Positions 7,455 to 16,047 of a stretch of DNA of 64,000 bases are shown here, piece after piece. The notes under the pieces were generated by a model. It was not told the DNA's origin and did no database searches. It saw only the letters and a list, made by a program, of their open reading frames with translations. The stretch is from assembly GCF_039729195.1 (NCBI RefSeq), contig NZ_CP155796.1, positions 5,332,001 to 5,396,000 on the forward strand, written 5' to 3'. The position numbers and the translations under genes are program-made. Each line of letters begins with the position of its first letter. Position 1 is the first letter of the stretch. The stretch comes from Mycobacterium sp. DL (GTDB taxonomy: Bacteria; Actinomycetota; Actinomycetes; Mycobacteriales; Mycobacteriaceae).

Positions 7455-9682
7455 CCATCGGACTCACCCCTGAGCAGCAGCAGTTGGCCGACGCCGTCGG
7501 CCAGTTCGCGGCACGGCATGCGCCCATCGAGAAGACCCGCAGCTCATTCGAGACGCTCGCTGCAGGCGAACTCCCGCAGTGGTGGGACGACTTCGTCGTC
7601 AACGGTTTTCACGCAGTGCACCTTCCCGAGGAAGTCGGGGGACAGGGTGGCACGCTGGTGGACACGGCCTGTGTGGTGGAGGCGGCGGCGACCGCGCTGC
7701 TGCCTGGGCCGGTGCTGCCGACCGTGCTGGCCGGCGCGGTGGTGCTGCTGGCCGACGACACGACCGAAAGACGTGCGGTGTTGGGCCGACTCGCCGAGGG
7801 GGCGTCGGCAGCAGTGGTCGGCCCCGACGGGAACCGCCTGCGCGCGACACGATCCGACACCGGCTGGACCGTGCGCGGCGAGTCGACGGCCACCCTGGGA
7901 ATCTGCTCGGCGCAGGTGATCCTGGTCGCCGCGAGCGCCGATGACGGCACTGTGTGGTTCACGCTCGAGCCTTCTCATCCGGGGGTGGGCATCGAGGCGC
8001 TCAACAGCACCGACAAGACCACCGACGTCGGGGTGCTGCGGCTGAACGACTATGTGTGCGAATCAGATTCGCTCCTGAGCGGTATCGATGACGAACGCGC
8101 TTACTGCCTGACGGTGGCTCTGACTGCCAGCGCCGCCTCCGGTGCCATCCGGTGGTGTGTCGACGCCGTCACCGACCACCTGCGCACCCGCGAACAGTTC
8201 GGTAAGCCGATCGGCACGTTCCAGGCACTGCAGCACCAGGCGGCGATGCTGCTGGTGAACAGTGAGCTGGCGACCTCGTCGGCGTGGGATGCCGTCAGGT
8301 CGGCGTCGGAAGTGGTGTCGCAGAACCGCATCGCGGCGGCGGGCGCGGCCCTGATGGCGGTGGCCCCCGCGCCCGATCTGGTCCTGGACACGCTCACGAT
8401 GTTCGGCGCGATCGGCTTCACCTGGGAGCACGACCTGCACCTGTATTGGCGGAAGGCCACCAGCCTCGCCGCCTCGATCGGGCCGACACCGCGGTTCGCC
8501 CGGACGCTCGGCGGCCTGACCCGCAGTGAAAGCCGGGATGTGGCAGTCAAACTCGGCGATGTCGACGCAGAGTTCCGGCGCGGCGTGGCTGCCGTTCTCG
8601 ACGAGGCGCAGACACTGCGCAACGACCGCCCCGGCCGGCAGGGTGACTACGAGAACCTCGCGTCCGGTCCTCAGCGCACCCTCCTGGCCGAAGCCGGCCT
8701 GATCGCCCCGCACTGGCCGCGGCCGTGGGGCGTGAACGCCACACAGCTGCAGCAGCTGATCCTGGACGAGGAGTTCGCTGCCCGGCCGGAACTCGTCAGG
8801 CCCTCGCTCGGTATCGCCGAATGGATCCTGCCGACGTTGATCAGTTCGGCACCGGAACCCATCCAACAGAAGTTCATCCCGCCGACACAGCGTGGCGAGC
8901 TCGGGTGGTGTCAGCTGTTCAGTGAACCCGGAGCCGGCTCGGATCTCGCGTCCCTGACGACCAGGGCCACCAAGGTCGACGGCGGCTGGCTGGTCAACGG
9001 CCACAAGATCTGGACCTCCTCGGCGCACACCGCGGACTACGGGGCGATGCTGGCCCGCACCGACCCCGACGTGGCCAAGCACCGCGGTATCGGCTACTTC
9101 ATCGTCGACATGCGCGCGCAAGGCATCGAGCTGCAGCCGATCCGGCAGGCGACGGGGGAGGCGCACTTCAACGAGGTGTTCCTGACCGACGTGTTCGTCC
9201 CCGACGAGCTGTTGCTCGGCGGACCCACCGACGGGTGGAGCCTGGCGATCGCCACGATGGCCCAGGAGCGAGTGGCGATCAGCGGCTACGTCAACTTCGA
9301 CCGGGCGAGCATCCTGCGTCGGCTCGCCAACCAGGAAGGGCCCGAACAGGAATCGGCATTGTCGGCGCTCGGTGAGGCCGATGCCTACGCCAACGCGATC
9401 AAGGTGCTGGCTGTGCGTGAGGTCATCCGGCTCCTCGACGGGCAGATGGCGGGCCCGGCCTCCAGCATCGCCAAGGTCGCGATGAACGTGATGCTCCGCC
9501 GAACCTTCAAGGCCACCCTCGAGCTCACCGCGCCGGCGGCGCTGGTCGAGGACCCTGTGCCGCCGTTACCGCCGATCATCGAGCCGTACTTCCACCTGCC
9601 CGCCGAGCTGATCGGCGGCGGCACCAAGGAGATCCAGCTCAACATCATCGCCCAGATGATCCTCGGGCTGCCCCGCAACTGA
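7451..9682 (+). CDS. Two-domain acyl-CoA dehydrogenase (FadE34-like architecture)
   Basis: 743 aa, about twice the usual 380, made of two tandem acyl-CoA dehydrogenase folds: residues 1 to about 370 (TPEQQQLADAVGQFAARH, REQFGKPIGTFQALQHQ, TMFGAIGFTWEHDLHLYWRK) and about 380-743 (GWCQLFSEPGAGSDLASL, NGHKIWTSSAH, GGGTKEIQLNIIAQMILG). Mtb FadE34, a cholesterol side-chain enzyme, has this fused form of the alpha2beta2 ChsE heterotetramers. It should introduce an alpha,beta double bond into a bulky acyl-CoA using FAD. The ordering (beta-like half first) and the FAD/acyl motifs in the second half fit one active site per fused chain. The next genes (Ltp2-like, DUF35) fit the subsequent side-chain cleavage. 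Confidence 0.88.
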   Translation: MTIGLTPEQQQLADAVGQFAARHAPIEKTRSSFETLAAGELPQWWDDFVVNGFHAVHLPEEVGGQGGTLVDTACVVEAAATALLPGPVLPTVLAGAVVLLADDTTERRAVLGRLAEGASAAVVGPDGNRLRATRSDTGWTVRGESTATLGICSAQVILVAASADDGTVWFTLEPSHPGVGIEALNSTDKTTDVGVLRLNDYVCESDSLLSGIDDERAYCLTVALTASAASGAIRWCVDAVTDHLRTREQFGKPIGTFQALQHQAAMLLVNSELATSSAWDAVRSASEVVSQNRIAAAGAALMAVAPAPDLVLDTLTMFGAIGFTWEHDLHLYWRKATSLAASIGPTPRFARTLGGLTRSESRDVAVKLGDVDAEFRRGVAAVLDEAQTLRNDRPGRQGDYENLASGPQRTLLAEAGLIAPHWPRPWGVNATQLQQLILDEEFAARPELVRPSLGIAEWILPTLISSAPEPIQQKFIPPTQRGELGWCQLFSEPGAGSDLASLTTRATKVDGGWLVNGHKIWTSSAHTADYGAMLARTDPDVAKHRGIGYFIVDMRAQGIELQPIRQATGEAHFNEVFLTDVFVPDELLLGGPTDGWSLAIATMAQERVAISGYVNFDRASILRRLANQEGPEQESALSALGEADAYANAIKVLAVREVIRLLDGQMAGPASSIAKVAMNVMLRRTFKATLELTAPAALVEDPVPPLPPIIEPYFHLPAELIGGGTKEIQLNIIAQMILGLPRN

Positions 9683-9712
9683 CGCGAGGGAATTCAACGA
9701 AAGTGAGTGCAC

Positions 9713-10921
9713 ATGGGGTTGCGCGGAGATGCCGCGATCGTCGGCTACGTGGAGCTGCCTCCGGAACGGTTGAACAAGGCGACCCCCGCCCCGTTCACGT
9801 TGGAGCAGTGGGCTGAACTGGGGGCCGCGGCGCTGGCCGATTCGGGGCTGCCCGGCGAGTCGGTCGACGGCATCGTCACCTCGCATCTGGGCGAGACGGA
9901 GATCTTCGTACCGTCGACCGTGACGGAATACCTCGGTGTGCGGGCGAACTTCGCCGAACTGGTCGACCTCGGCGGCGCCAGCGCGGTGGGCATGGTGTGG
10001 CGCGCCGCGGCGGCCATCGAGTTGGGAATCTGCGATGTGGTGCTGTGCGCGATTCCGGCGCGCTACATCACACCGACCTCCGAGAAGAAGCCGAAGCCAC
10101 TGGTGGATGCGGTCTTCTTCGGCGCGTCGAGCAATCAATTCGGTTCCCCGCAAGCAGAGTTCGAGATTCCCTACGGCAACCTCGGGCAGAACGGACCCTA
10201 CGGTCAAGTCGCCCAACGGTATGCGTCGGTCTATGGCTACGACGAGCGCGCGATGGCCAAGATCGTGGTGGACCAGCGCTTCAACGCCAACCACACCGAC
10301 GGGGCGATCTGGAAGGACAAACCCCTCACCATCGAGGACGTACTGGCCAGCCCGGTGATCGCTGATCCGCTGCACATGCTCGAGATCGTGATGCCGTGCG
10401 TCGGGGGCGCAGCGGTGGTGGTCGCCAGTGCCGATGCCGCAGCGCGGTCGACGAACCGTCCGGTGTGGATCAAGGGCTTCGGGGAGCAGGTGCCCTACAA
10501 GACGCCGACGTACGCCGAGGATCTGCTGCAGACGCCGATCATCCGCGCCGCCGACACCGCGTTCGACATGTCGGGGTTGAGTCGCCGGCAGATGGACATG
10601 GTCTCGATCTACGACTGCTACACGATCACCGTGCTGCTGAGCCTCGAGGATGCGGGCTTCTGCGAGAAGGGCAAGGGGATGGAGTTCGTCTCCCAGCACG
10701 ACCTGACGTTCCGCGGTGACTTCCCACTCAACACCGCGGGCGGGCAACTCGGATTCGGTCAGGCGGGCAATGCCGGCGGTATGCACCACGTCTGTGATGC
10801 CACCCGTCAGATCATGGGCCGCGCCGGCGCCGCTCAGGTGGCCGACTGCAACCGCGCCTTCGTCTCCGGCAATGGCGGCATCCTTTCCGAACAGACCACT
10901 CTCGTACTGGAAGGGGACTGA
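9713..10921 (+). CDS. Thiolase-fold protein, SCP2/Ltp2-like, without the thiolase cysteine
   Basis: 402 aa. Fold and length match the lipid-transfer-protein thiolase group. The nucleophile region reads VDLGGASAVGMV where thiolases have xCASGxxA, so the acylated cysteine is missing. The C-terminal region GQLGFGQAGNAGGMHHVCDA stands for the HPxGxxG segment. Ltp2 of steroid degraders lacks thiolysis and is a retro-aldolase that works with a DUF35 partner; a DUF35 gene follows directly here. I infer a retro-aldol cleavage of a beta-hydroxyacyl-CoA side chain. ATG 9713 is chosen with AAAGTGAG about 6 nt upstream; GTG 9707 is in frame. Confidence 0.8.
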   Translation: MGLRGDAAIVGYVELPPERLNKATPAPFTLEQWAELGAAALADSGLPGESVDGIVTSHLGETEIFVPSTVTEYLGVRANFAELVDLGGASAVGMVWRAAAAIELGICDVVLCAIPARYITPTSEKKPKPLVDAVFFGASSNQFGSPQAEFEIPYGNLGQNGPYGQVAQRYASVYGYDERAMAKIVVDQRFNANHTDGAIWKDKPLTIEDVLASPVIADPLHMLEIVMPCVGGAAVVVASADAAARSTNRPVWIKGFGEQVPYKTPTYAEDLLQTPIIRAADTAFDMSGLSRRQMDMVSIYDCYTITVLLSLEDAGFCEKGKGMEFVSQHDLTFRGDFPLNTAGGQLGFGQAGNAGGMHHVCDATRQIMGRAGAAQVADCNRAFVSGNGGILSEQTTLVLEGD

Positions 10922-10922
10922 C

Positions 10923-11357
10923 GTGAGCAGCGCGATGTTCCAGCGACCGATGCCGGTCAAAACCCCGACCAGCGCACCGTTCTGGGATGCGCTGGCCGAA
11001 CATCGGGTGCTCATCCAGTACTCGCCGTCCTCGCAGTCCTACGTGTTCTACCCACGGGTGCGGGCGCCGAGGACGTTCGCCGACGATCTGGAGTGGCGGG
11101 AGATCTCCGGTATGGGCACGGTCTACGCCTTCACGGTGGCGCGCCGTCCCGTCGGTCCGCACTTCGCCGACGCCGTGCCCCAACTGCTCGCGATCGTCGA
11201 ATGGGATGAGGGCCCCCGCTTCTCGACCGAACTGGTCAACGTCGCGCCCGACGACATCACTGTCGGGATGCGGGTCAAGCCGGTCTTCTGCGACTACCCC
11301 GACCACGACGTGACGATGCTGCGCTACGAGCCGGCTGCGGGTGAGGGCCGTGGCTGA
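10923..11357 (+). CDS. DUF35 / OB-fold acyl-CoA-associated protein, zinc cysteines lost
   Basis: 144 aa. DUF35 proteins combine an N-terminal rubredoxin-like zinc ribbon with an OB fold and partner thiolase-fold enzymes (ChsH2 with Ltp2). The order helix (PTSAPFWDALAEHRVLIQ), ribbon position (YSPSSQSYVFYPRVRAP) and OB strands (GTVYAFTVARRP, VVNVAPDD-type segments, GMRVKPVF) is visible. The CxxC...CxxC of the ribbon is absent. GTG 10923 starts 1 nt after the thiolase-like stop. Probably a structural partner of the upstream protein. Confidence 0.8.
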   Translation: MSSAMFQRPMPVKTPTSAPFWDALAEHRVLIQYSPSSQSYVFYPRVRAPRTFADDLEWREISGMGTVYAFTVARRPVGPHFADAVPQLLAIVEWDEGPRFSTELVNVAPDDITVGMRVKPVFCDYPDHDVTMLRYEPAAGEGRG

Positions 11358-11760
11358 CATGTCCGACGTTGACGCCATCCGCGAGGTCCTGGTGCGCTAC
11401 GCCACCGGTATCGACCGTCGCGACTGGCCATTGTTCCGTACGGTGTTCACCGACGACTGCGAGCTCGACTACGGCGAGATCGGTACCTGGCGAGGTGTGG
11501 ACGCGGTCACCGACTTCATGATCGCGGCACACGAGATGGCCGGCCACACGATGCACCGGATCACCAATCCGGTGGTTACCGTCGACGGCGACAGCGCCAC
11601 CGCGCGCGCCTACGTCGACGCGCTGATCATGGCGCAGGACAACGGTTCCGGCGTCAACGCGGCAGGATTTTATGACGATGTCTTCGTCAGAACCGATGTG
11701 GGCTGGCGTCTGGCGAAGCGGCGGTTCACCGCGGTACTGGTCCGGACGGTGGGTGGCTGA
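11350..11760 (+). CDS. SnoaL-like / NTF2-fold protein
   Basis: 136 aa. The sequence AIREVLVRYATGIDRRDWPLFRTVFTDDCELDYG is the standard opening of the SnoaL_4 group, which includes ketosteroid isomerase-like and dehydratase-like enzymes. Residues D and Y in this stretch and HTMHRITNP line the cone-shaped pocket. It overlaps the DUF35 stop by 8 nt and closes the operon. No MaoC or enoyl-CoA hydratase is present in the operon, so hydration or isomerisation by this protein is a reasonable guess. GTG 11350 is preferred; GTG 11341 and ATG 11359 are in frame. Confidence 0.72.
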   Translation: MADMSDVDAIREVLVRYATGIDRRDWPLFRTVFTDDCELDYGEIGTWRGVDAVTDFMIAAHEMAGHTMHRITNPVVTVDGDSATARAYVDALIMAQDNGSGVNAAGFYDDVFVRTDVGWRLAKRRFTAVLVRTVGG

Positions 11761-11761
11761 G

Positions 11762-13219
11762 TCAGTCGCCGGCGGTCGGCTCATAGATCTCGGTGACGTC
11801 GGTCCGGCCGCGCAGAGCGGTCTGGCCGCGGGGCACCCACCGCGTCCGCTCGGCGGGGTCGGCCTGCTCGAGCGCGGCTCCCGAGCACAGAGCTCTGCCG
11901 TCGAACTCCTTGGCGCAATCGGCCAGTCGCGCCGCTTCGTTGACCGGGTCTCCGACCACCGTGTATTCGTAACGGTTCTCGGCGCCGATGTTCCCGGCGA
12001 ACACCGGACCGGCCGAGACCCCGATACCGAAATCCACCGGCAGCCTGCGTAATTCCGAAGCCAGCGCGCGTGCTGTCGACAATGCCGCGTTGGCGGGTCC
12101 GTCGATGCGCAGTGGGGCACCGAACACCGCCAGCGCTGCGTCCCCCTGGAATTTGTTGATCAGCCCGTGCTGCTCGTCGACCGCGGCCACCACGATCCGG
12201 AAGAAGTCGTTGAGGACACGGGCCACCTCATGGGGTTCGTGCACGATTGCCAGTTGTGTCGAACCGGCCAGGTCGATGAACAACACCGCGACGTCGCGTT
12301 CGTCGCCGGCGGGCGACTCGTTCTGCTCGACGGCGCGGCGGGCGACTTCTTCGCCGACGTGGCGCCCGAACAGATCCCGCAACCGGTCGCGCTCCCGCAG
12401 GCCTGTCACCATGCGGTTGAAACCGCTTTGCAGCCGCCCGATCTCGGACCACTCGTACACCTCGATGGTGCGGTCGATGTGCCCCTTCTCGACGTCGGCC
12501 ATCGCGTCGATCACCTGATTGACCGGATCGGAGATGGACATGGACACCAGGATCATGGCACGCAGTCCGAGCACCACGGCCACCAGCGCCAGCACGATGA
12601 GGGCCAGTTCGATCGGAGCGGACTCGTCCAGCAGCCAGCCGTTCGAGCGCAGTATCAGCAGCAGAGCGATGGCAAGACCCGGCAGCGCCGTGCAGACGGT
12701 CCACATCAGCAGCAGTCGCGCGCGTACCCCCGGTGCGGCAGGGCGCGTGAGGTGGGCGGGCACCGCGGCGAGCACCGGGCGCAGGGTGCGGATCGTGAAG
12801 AGGAATCCGGTGCACACCGTGGCGACGGCACCGAACAGCATGGTCGAGGCGATGACGATGACGGCGACCGGGCCTGTGTCGAGGTAGAGCGGTACCTGGA
12901 TGGCGGCGGCGACCGCCCAGGGTGCGACAGTGATCGCCGATTGTCGCCGCATCATCTTGGTCGCCGTGCGAAGTTGGGCGTCGGTCGGCGTCAGACCGGC
13001 TCTCAGCCATGTGAGCGTGGGCCTGAGTATCAGGACCGCGCCCCCGGCGACGAAAGCGGTGCCGACGACGCCGACCACACCGAGTGTGAGGACGTTGGCG
13101 GAGGTGATCACACTGGGTCCGACGAGCGACCGGACGATCAGCACCACCTCGGCGACTGTGAGCACATAGGCAGAGGTGAGACCTGCGGCATAACGGATCA
13201 GCAGGCGGCGTGGCCTCAC
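11762..13219 (-). CDS. Membrane class III adenylate cyclase with HAMP domain
   Basis: 485 aa. Six hydrophobic segments fill residues 8-228, a HAMP region follows (SISDPVNQVIDAMADVEKGHID, 228-250), and a class IIIb/c cyclase domain starts near 308. The catalytic residues are present: metal Asp316 (FIDLAGST) and Asp360 (FQGDA), adenine-selecting Lys356 and Asp424 (VVGDPVN), and transition-state Asn427 and Arg431. It should make cAMP at the membrane. The architecture resembles Mtb Rv1318c-Rv1320c. GTG 13219 is used; the longer frame is rejected because it runs through the upstream gene. It is the last of four leftward genes behind SDR, ligase and a 100-aa protein, an unusual setting for a signalling enzyme. 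Confidence 0.85.
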   Translation of the reverse strand: MRPRRLLIRYAAGLTSAYVLTVAEVVLIVRSLVGPSVITSANVLTLGVVGVVGTAFVAGGAVLILRPTLTWLRAGLTPTDAQLRTATKMMRRQSAITVAPWAVAAAIQVPLYLDTGPVAVIVIASTMLFGAVATVCTGFLFTIRTLRPVLAAVPAHLTRPAAPGVRARLLLMWTVCTALPGLAIALLLILRSNGWLLDESAPIELALIVLALVAVVLGLRAMILVSMSISDPVNQVIDAMADVEKGHIDRTIEVYEWSEIGRLQSGFNRMVTGLRERDRLRDLFGRHVGEEVARRAVEQNESPAGDERDVAVLFIDLAGSTQLAIVHEPHEVARVLNDFFRIVVAAVDEQHGLINKFQGDAALAVFGAPLRIDGPANAALSTARALASELRRLPVDFGIGVSAGPVFAGNIGAENRYEYTVVGDPVNEAARLADCAKEFDGRALCSGAALEQADPAERTRWVPRGQTALRGRTDVTEIYEPTAGD

Positions 13220-13232
13220 ACGGCCGAAGGTA

Positions 13233-13535
13233 TCAGTCGCTGGCGGGCAGCGGCTTCGCTTCCTTGAGAGCCAGCGGGGTGGACCCGACGCTGAGGGTCC
13301 CCTTTCCGGCTTTGGTGACCAGTACTTCGGCGCCGGCGTCGTCGACGTAGCGCTTGCCCATGAGGTTTCCGTTGGCCAGCGCGTCGTCGAGCGACAGCCC
13401 GGCATCGACCTGATCGCCGATCGGGACCATCGGTGCGCCCCCTGCACGGAGGTCGTCGAGGCTGTCGGCGCTGCGCACGACGATCACCTGGGTGTCGCAG
13501 ACCTGGCTCTGCAGGCGGCTGCCGTTCTTGATCAT
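13233..13535 (-). CDS. Conserved-looking 100-aa protein of unknown function
   Basis: Starts MIKNGSRLQSQVCDTQVIVVR and ends KEAKPLPASD. ATG 13535 has AAGGAG 7 nt upstream and overlaps the ligase stop by 4 nt (ATGA), so it is clearly translated with that gene. It has one cysteine, no membrane segment and a mostly beta pattern (AEVLVTKAGKGTLSVGSTPLAL). I do not recognise the family. The operon position suggests a role with the ligase/SDR pair. Confidence 0.75.
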   Translation of the reverse strand: MIKNGSRLQSQVCDTQVIVVRSADSLDDLRAGGAPMVPIGDQVDAGLSLDDALANGNLMGKRYVDDAGAEVLVTKAGKGTLSVGSTPLALKEAKPLPASD

Positions 13536-15034
13536 GCGGGCTCCTTGCTCGACGTCGAGTTCAATTCGTGAACGAGTTCGCGGCGCAGCACCTTGCCGGT
13601 CGCGTTGGTGGGCAGTTCGGCTCGGAACACCACCCGGTCGGGGGTGCGGGAGCCACGCAGCTGCGAGCGGACATAGGTTCGCAGATCCTCGACATCGGGT
13701 TCGGCGTCCGGCCGGGGTACCACGACGGCGACGATGATCTGGCCCCACTCGGGATCGTCGGCGCCGACCACGGCACAGTCGCGTACGTGCGGATGCTCGA
13801 CCAGCACGTCCTCGATCTCGGCGGGGGCGATGTTCTCGCCGCCGCGGATGATGGTGTCGTCGGAACGCCCGCCGATGAACAGATATCCCTCGTCGTCGAG
13901 ATAGGCGACATCCTTGGTGGGGAACCAGCCCTGCTCGTCGAGCACCGAACCGATGTCGGTGTATCTACCCGAGACCTGCTCGCCGCGGACGAAGAGCTCG
14001 CCGGCCTCACCGGCGCCCAGGACGGTGCCGTCCTCGGCGCGGATCTCGACCTCGATGCCCGGCACGGGCTGGCCGACCGATCCCAGGCGCCGGGCGGCCC
14101 CCTCGTCGGGTGCTCCCAGGGCGGCGCGGTGATCGTCGGGGGTGAGCACGGCGATCGTGGAGCTGGTTTCAGTAAGGCCGTAGGCGTTGACGAACCCGAC
14201 CTCGGGCAGCAGCGACAGTGCCTTGCGGACCAGCGGCAGTGCCACCTTGGAGCCGCCGTAGGCCAGGGTGCGCAACGACGGCAGCGTCGCCTTGTCGGCG
14301 TCGAGGACGGTGACGATCCGGTCGAGCATGGTCGGTACCACCGTCGCGGACGTGACGTTCTCGGTCCCCACCAGGCGCACCCACTCGGCGGCGTCAAAGT
14401 GCCTCAGGTACACCATTTTCCGGCCTGCGTACAGGTTCGACAGGGCGGCGCCGACGCCGGCGATGTGGTAGGGCGGCACACAGATCAGGGCGGCATCACC
14501 GGGGTCAGCCGAGGCGAACTCCACGGTGCCGGTCACATAGCTCGTCAAGTTGTTGTGGGTGAGTTCCACCGCCTTGGGCTTGGAGGTGGTGCCCGAGGTG
14601 AACAGGACCACCGCCACCGCATCCGGATCGGCGAACTCGACCGCCGGTTCCTCCGTGCGGGCGGCGTCGAGGAGTTCACCCGAACCCATGGTGCGGTAAC
14701 CCCCGCCGACGGCGTCGCGGTACTCGTCGTCGACCACGACCAGTGGGTCGGGCAGACGGTCGAGCAGTGCCCGCAGGCCGTCGGTGGACAACCGGTAGTT
14801 CAACGGGGTGAACGGCACCGCCGCGCGCGCGGAGGAGAACAGCAGCAGCGGCAGCAGCGCGCCGCCGGTGCCGACGTAGGCGACGTGCCGCGCGCCGGAG
14901 CCCGCGATGACGCCCGCGGCGCCGTCGGCCAGGGTGCTCAACTCGTCGGTGGTGAGTCGGACATCGTCGGAGACCACGGCCGCCCGGTCCGGCTCGGCCG
15001 AGGACGCCATTTCCAACAGCAGCGAGATACTCAT
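13532..15034 (-). CDS. Acyl-CoA ligase (AMP-binding, FadD-type)
   Basis: 500 aa. Adenylate-forming motifs: FTSGTTSKPKAVELTH (A3 loop), AYGLTETSS (A5), TKDVAYLDDEGYLFIGGRSDD (A7/A8) and NATGKVLRRELV with the catalytic Lys near the C terminus. Activates a carboxylic acid to an acyl-CoA through an acyl-adenylate in the cytosol. ATG 15034 overlaps the preceding SDR stop by 4 nt, and its own stop overlaps the 100-aa gene, so all are co-translated. Substrate unknown. Confidence 0.88.
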   Translation of the reverse strand: MSISLLLEMASSAEPDRAAVVSDDVRLTTDELSTLADGAAGVIAGSGARHVAYVGTGGALLPLLLFSSARAAVPFTPLNYRLSTDGLRALLDRLPDPLVVVDDEYRDAVGGGYRTMGSGELLDAARTEEPAVEFADPDAVAVVLFTSGTTSKPKAVELTHNNLTSYVTGTVEFASADPGDAALICVPPYHIAGVGAALSNLYAGRKMVYLRHFDAAEWVRLVGTENVTSATVVPTMLDRIVTVLDADKATLPSLRTLAYGGSKVALPLVRKALSLLPEVGFVNAYGLTETSSTIAVLTPDDHRAALGAPDEGAARRLGSVGQPVPGIEVEIRAEDGTVLGAGEAGELFVRGEQVSGRYTDIGSVLDEQGWFPTKDVAYLDDEGYLFIGGRSDDTIIRGGENIAPAEIEDVLVEHPHVRDCAVVGADDPEWGQIIVAVVVPRPDAEPDVEDLRTYVRSQLRGSRTPDRVVFRAELPTNATGKVLRRELVHELNSTSSKEPA

Positions 15035-15864
15035 GACTTGTCCAGGAAGATATCCCACATCGGGTCGTCGCCGCCGCCGTAGCGCGACAGGTCGCTGACT
15101 CCTGCCGCGGTGAGGACGTCGGCGTCGATGAAGCACTCGCCGTTGACCTCGGCGGCGGGCCTGGACAGAATCGCCACCGCCGAGTCCGCCATGATGTCGG
15201 CGCTGCGCGAGGCCGCCACGAGCGCGTCGCCGTCGGCGAGGTTGGTCACCGCCGACGTGGCGATGTAGGTCTGGGGCCACAGACAGCTGAACCCGATGCC
15301 GGTATCGGCGTACTCGGTGGCCCACCCCAGGCTCAGCAATGTCATCCCGTACTTGGACAGCGTGTACGCCGGGTGCGCGCCGAGCCAGTACGGGTTCATG
15401 TTCAACGGCGGAGAGATCGTCAACACCTGCGCGTGCGGGGATTTCTGAAGATGCGGCAGCGCCGCCTTGGTCAGCAGGAACGTGCCACGGACGTTGATGT
15501 CCATCATCAGGTCGAACTTCTTGGCGGACAGATCCTCGGTGCGATCGGTCGCGATGGCGCTGGCGTTGTTCACGACGATGTCGACACCGCCGAAGCGTTC
15601 GACCGCTGCCTCGACGGCGCGCTGCACGTCCTCTTCCTTACGGACGTCACCGACGACGGCCAGGCCCTTGCCGCCGGCGGCCTCGACCTCGGCGACCGCG
15701 GTGTGCACGGTGCCGGGAAGTTTCGGGTGGGGCTCCGCGGTCTTGGCCAGCAGCACGACGTTGGCTCCGAGCCTCGCGGCGCCCAACGCGATGGCAAGTC
15801 CGATCCCGCGGCTGCCCCCGGACACCACCAGGGTGCGACCGGTCAATGATGACTCGCTGGACAT
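15031..15864 (-). CDS. Short-chain dehydrogenase (HSDL2-like)
   Basis: 277 aa. VVSGGSRGIGLAIA is the NAD(P)-binding TGxxxGIG motif (first Gly region altered to SGG), NNASA is the NNAG position, and the catalytic YTLSK follows HPA. The sequence between the two (PPLNMNPYWLGAHPAYTLSKYGM) and KTAEPHPKLPGT resemble the HSDL2/citronellol dehydrogenase-type SDRs. First gene of the leftward SDR-ligase-cyclase operon. The intergenic region to the mutase at 16048 contains two degraded copies of the GAGAAT-N3-ATTCTC motif (15898-15912 and about 16007-16021). Confidence 0.85.
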   Translation of the reverse strand: MSSESSLTGRTLVVSGGSRGIGLAIALGAARLGANVVLLAKTAEPHPKLPGTVHTAVAEVEAAGGKGLAVVGDVRKEEDVQRAVEAAVERFGGVDIVVNNASAIATDRTEDLSAKKFDLMMDINVRGTFLLTKAALPHLQKSPHAQVLTISPPLNMNPYWLGAHPAYTLSKYGMTLLSLGWATEYADTGIGFSCLWPQTYIATSAVTNLADGDALVAASRSADIMADSAVAILSRPAAEVNGECFIDADVLTAAGVSDLSRYGGGDDPMWDIFLDKS

Positions 15865-16047
15865 AAGCCTCCTCGGCTGGCGGACCTGGCTCTCCAGGAT
15901 AGTGCGGTTCTCATTTTAGGGGAATCCCATAATCGCTGTGTAGCGGGGCTTAGGCGCGTCGATTCGTGGTGCCGCACCCGCTCCCGAGTGCATCTTTCCC
16001 TCAGGCGGTATTGGCATTCTCATTTTTTGCAAGTACGTTATCCCCTG

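Noticed and set aside
15865..16047. Full member of the GAGAAT regulon upstream of the mutase
   Set aside because: Only degraded half-sites (GATAGT-GCG-GTTCTC and GGTATT-GGC-ATTCTC); noted as weak, not listed as an operator.
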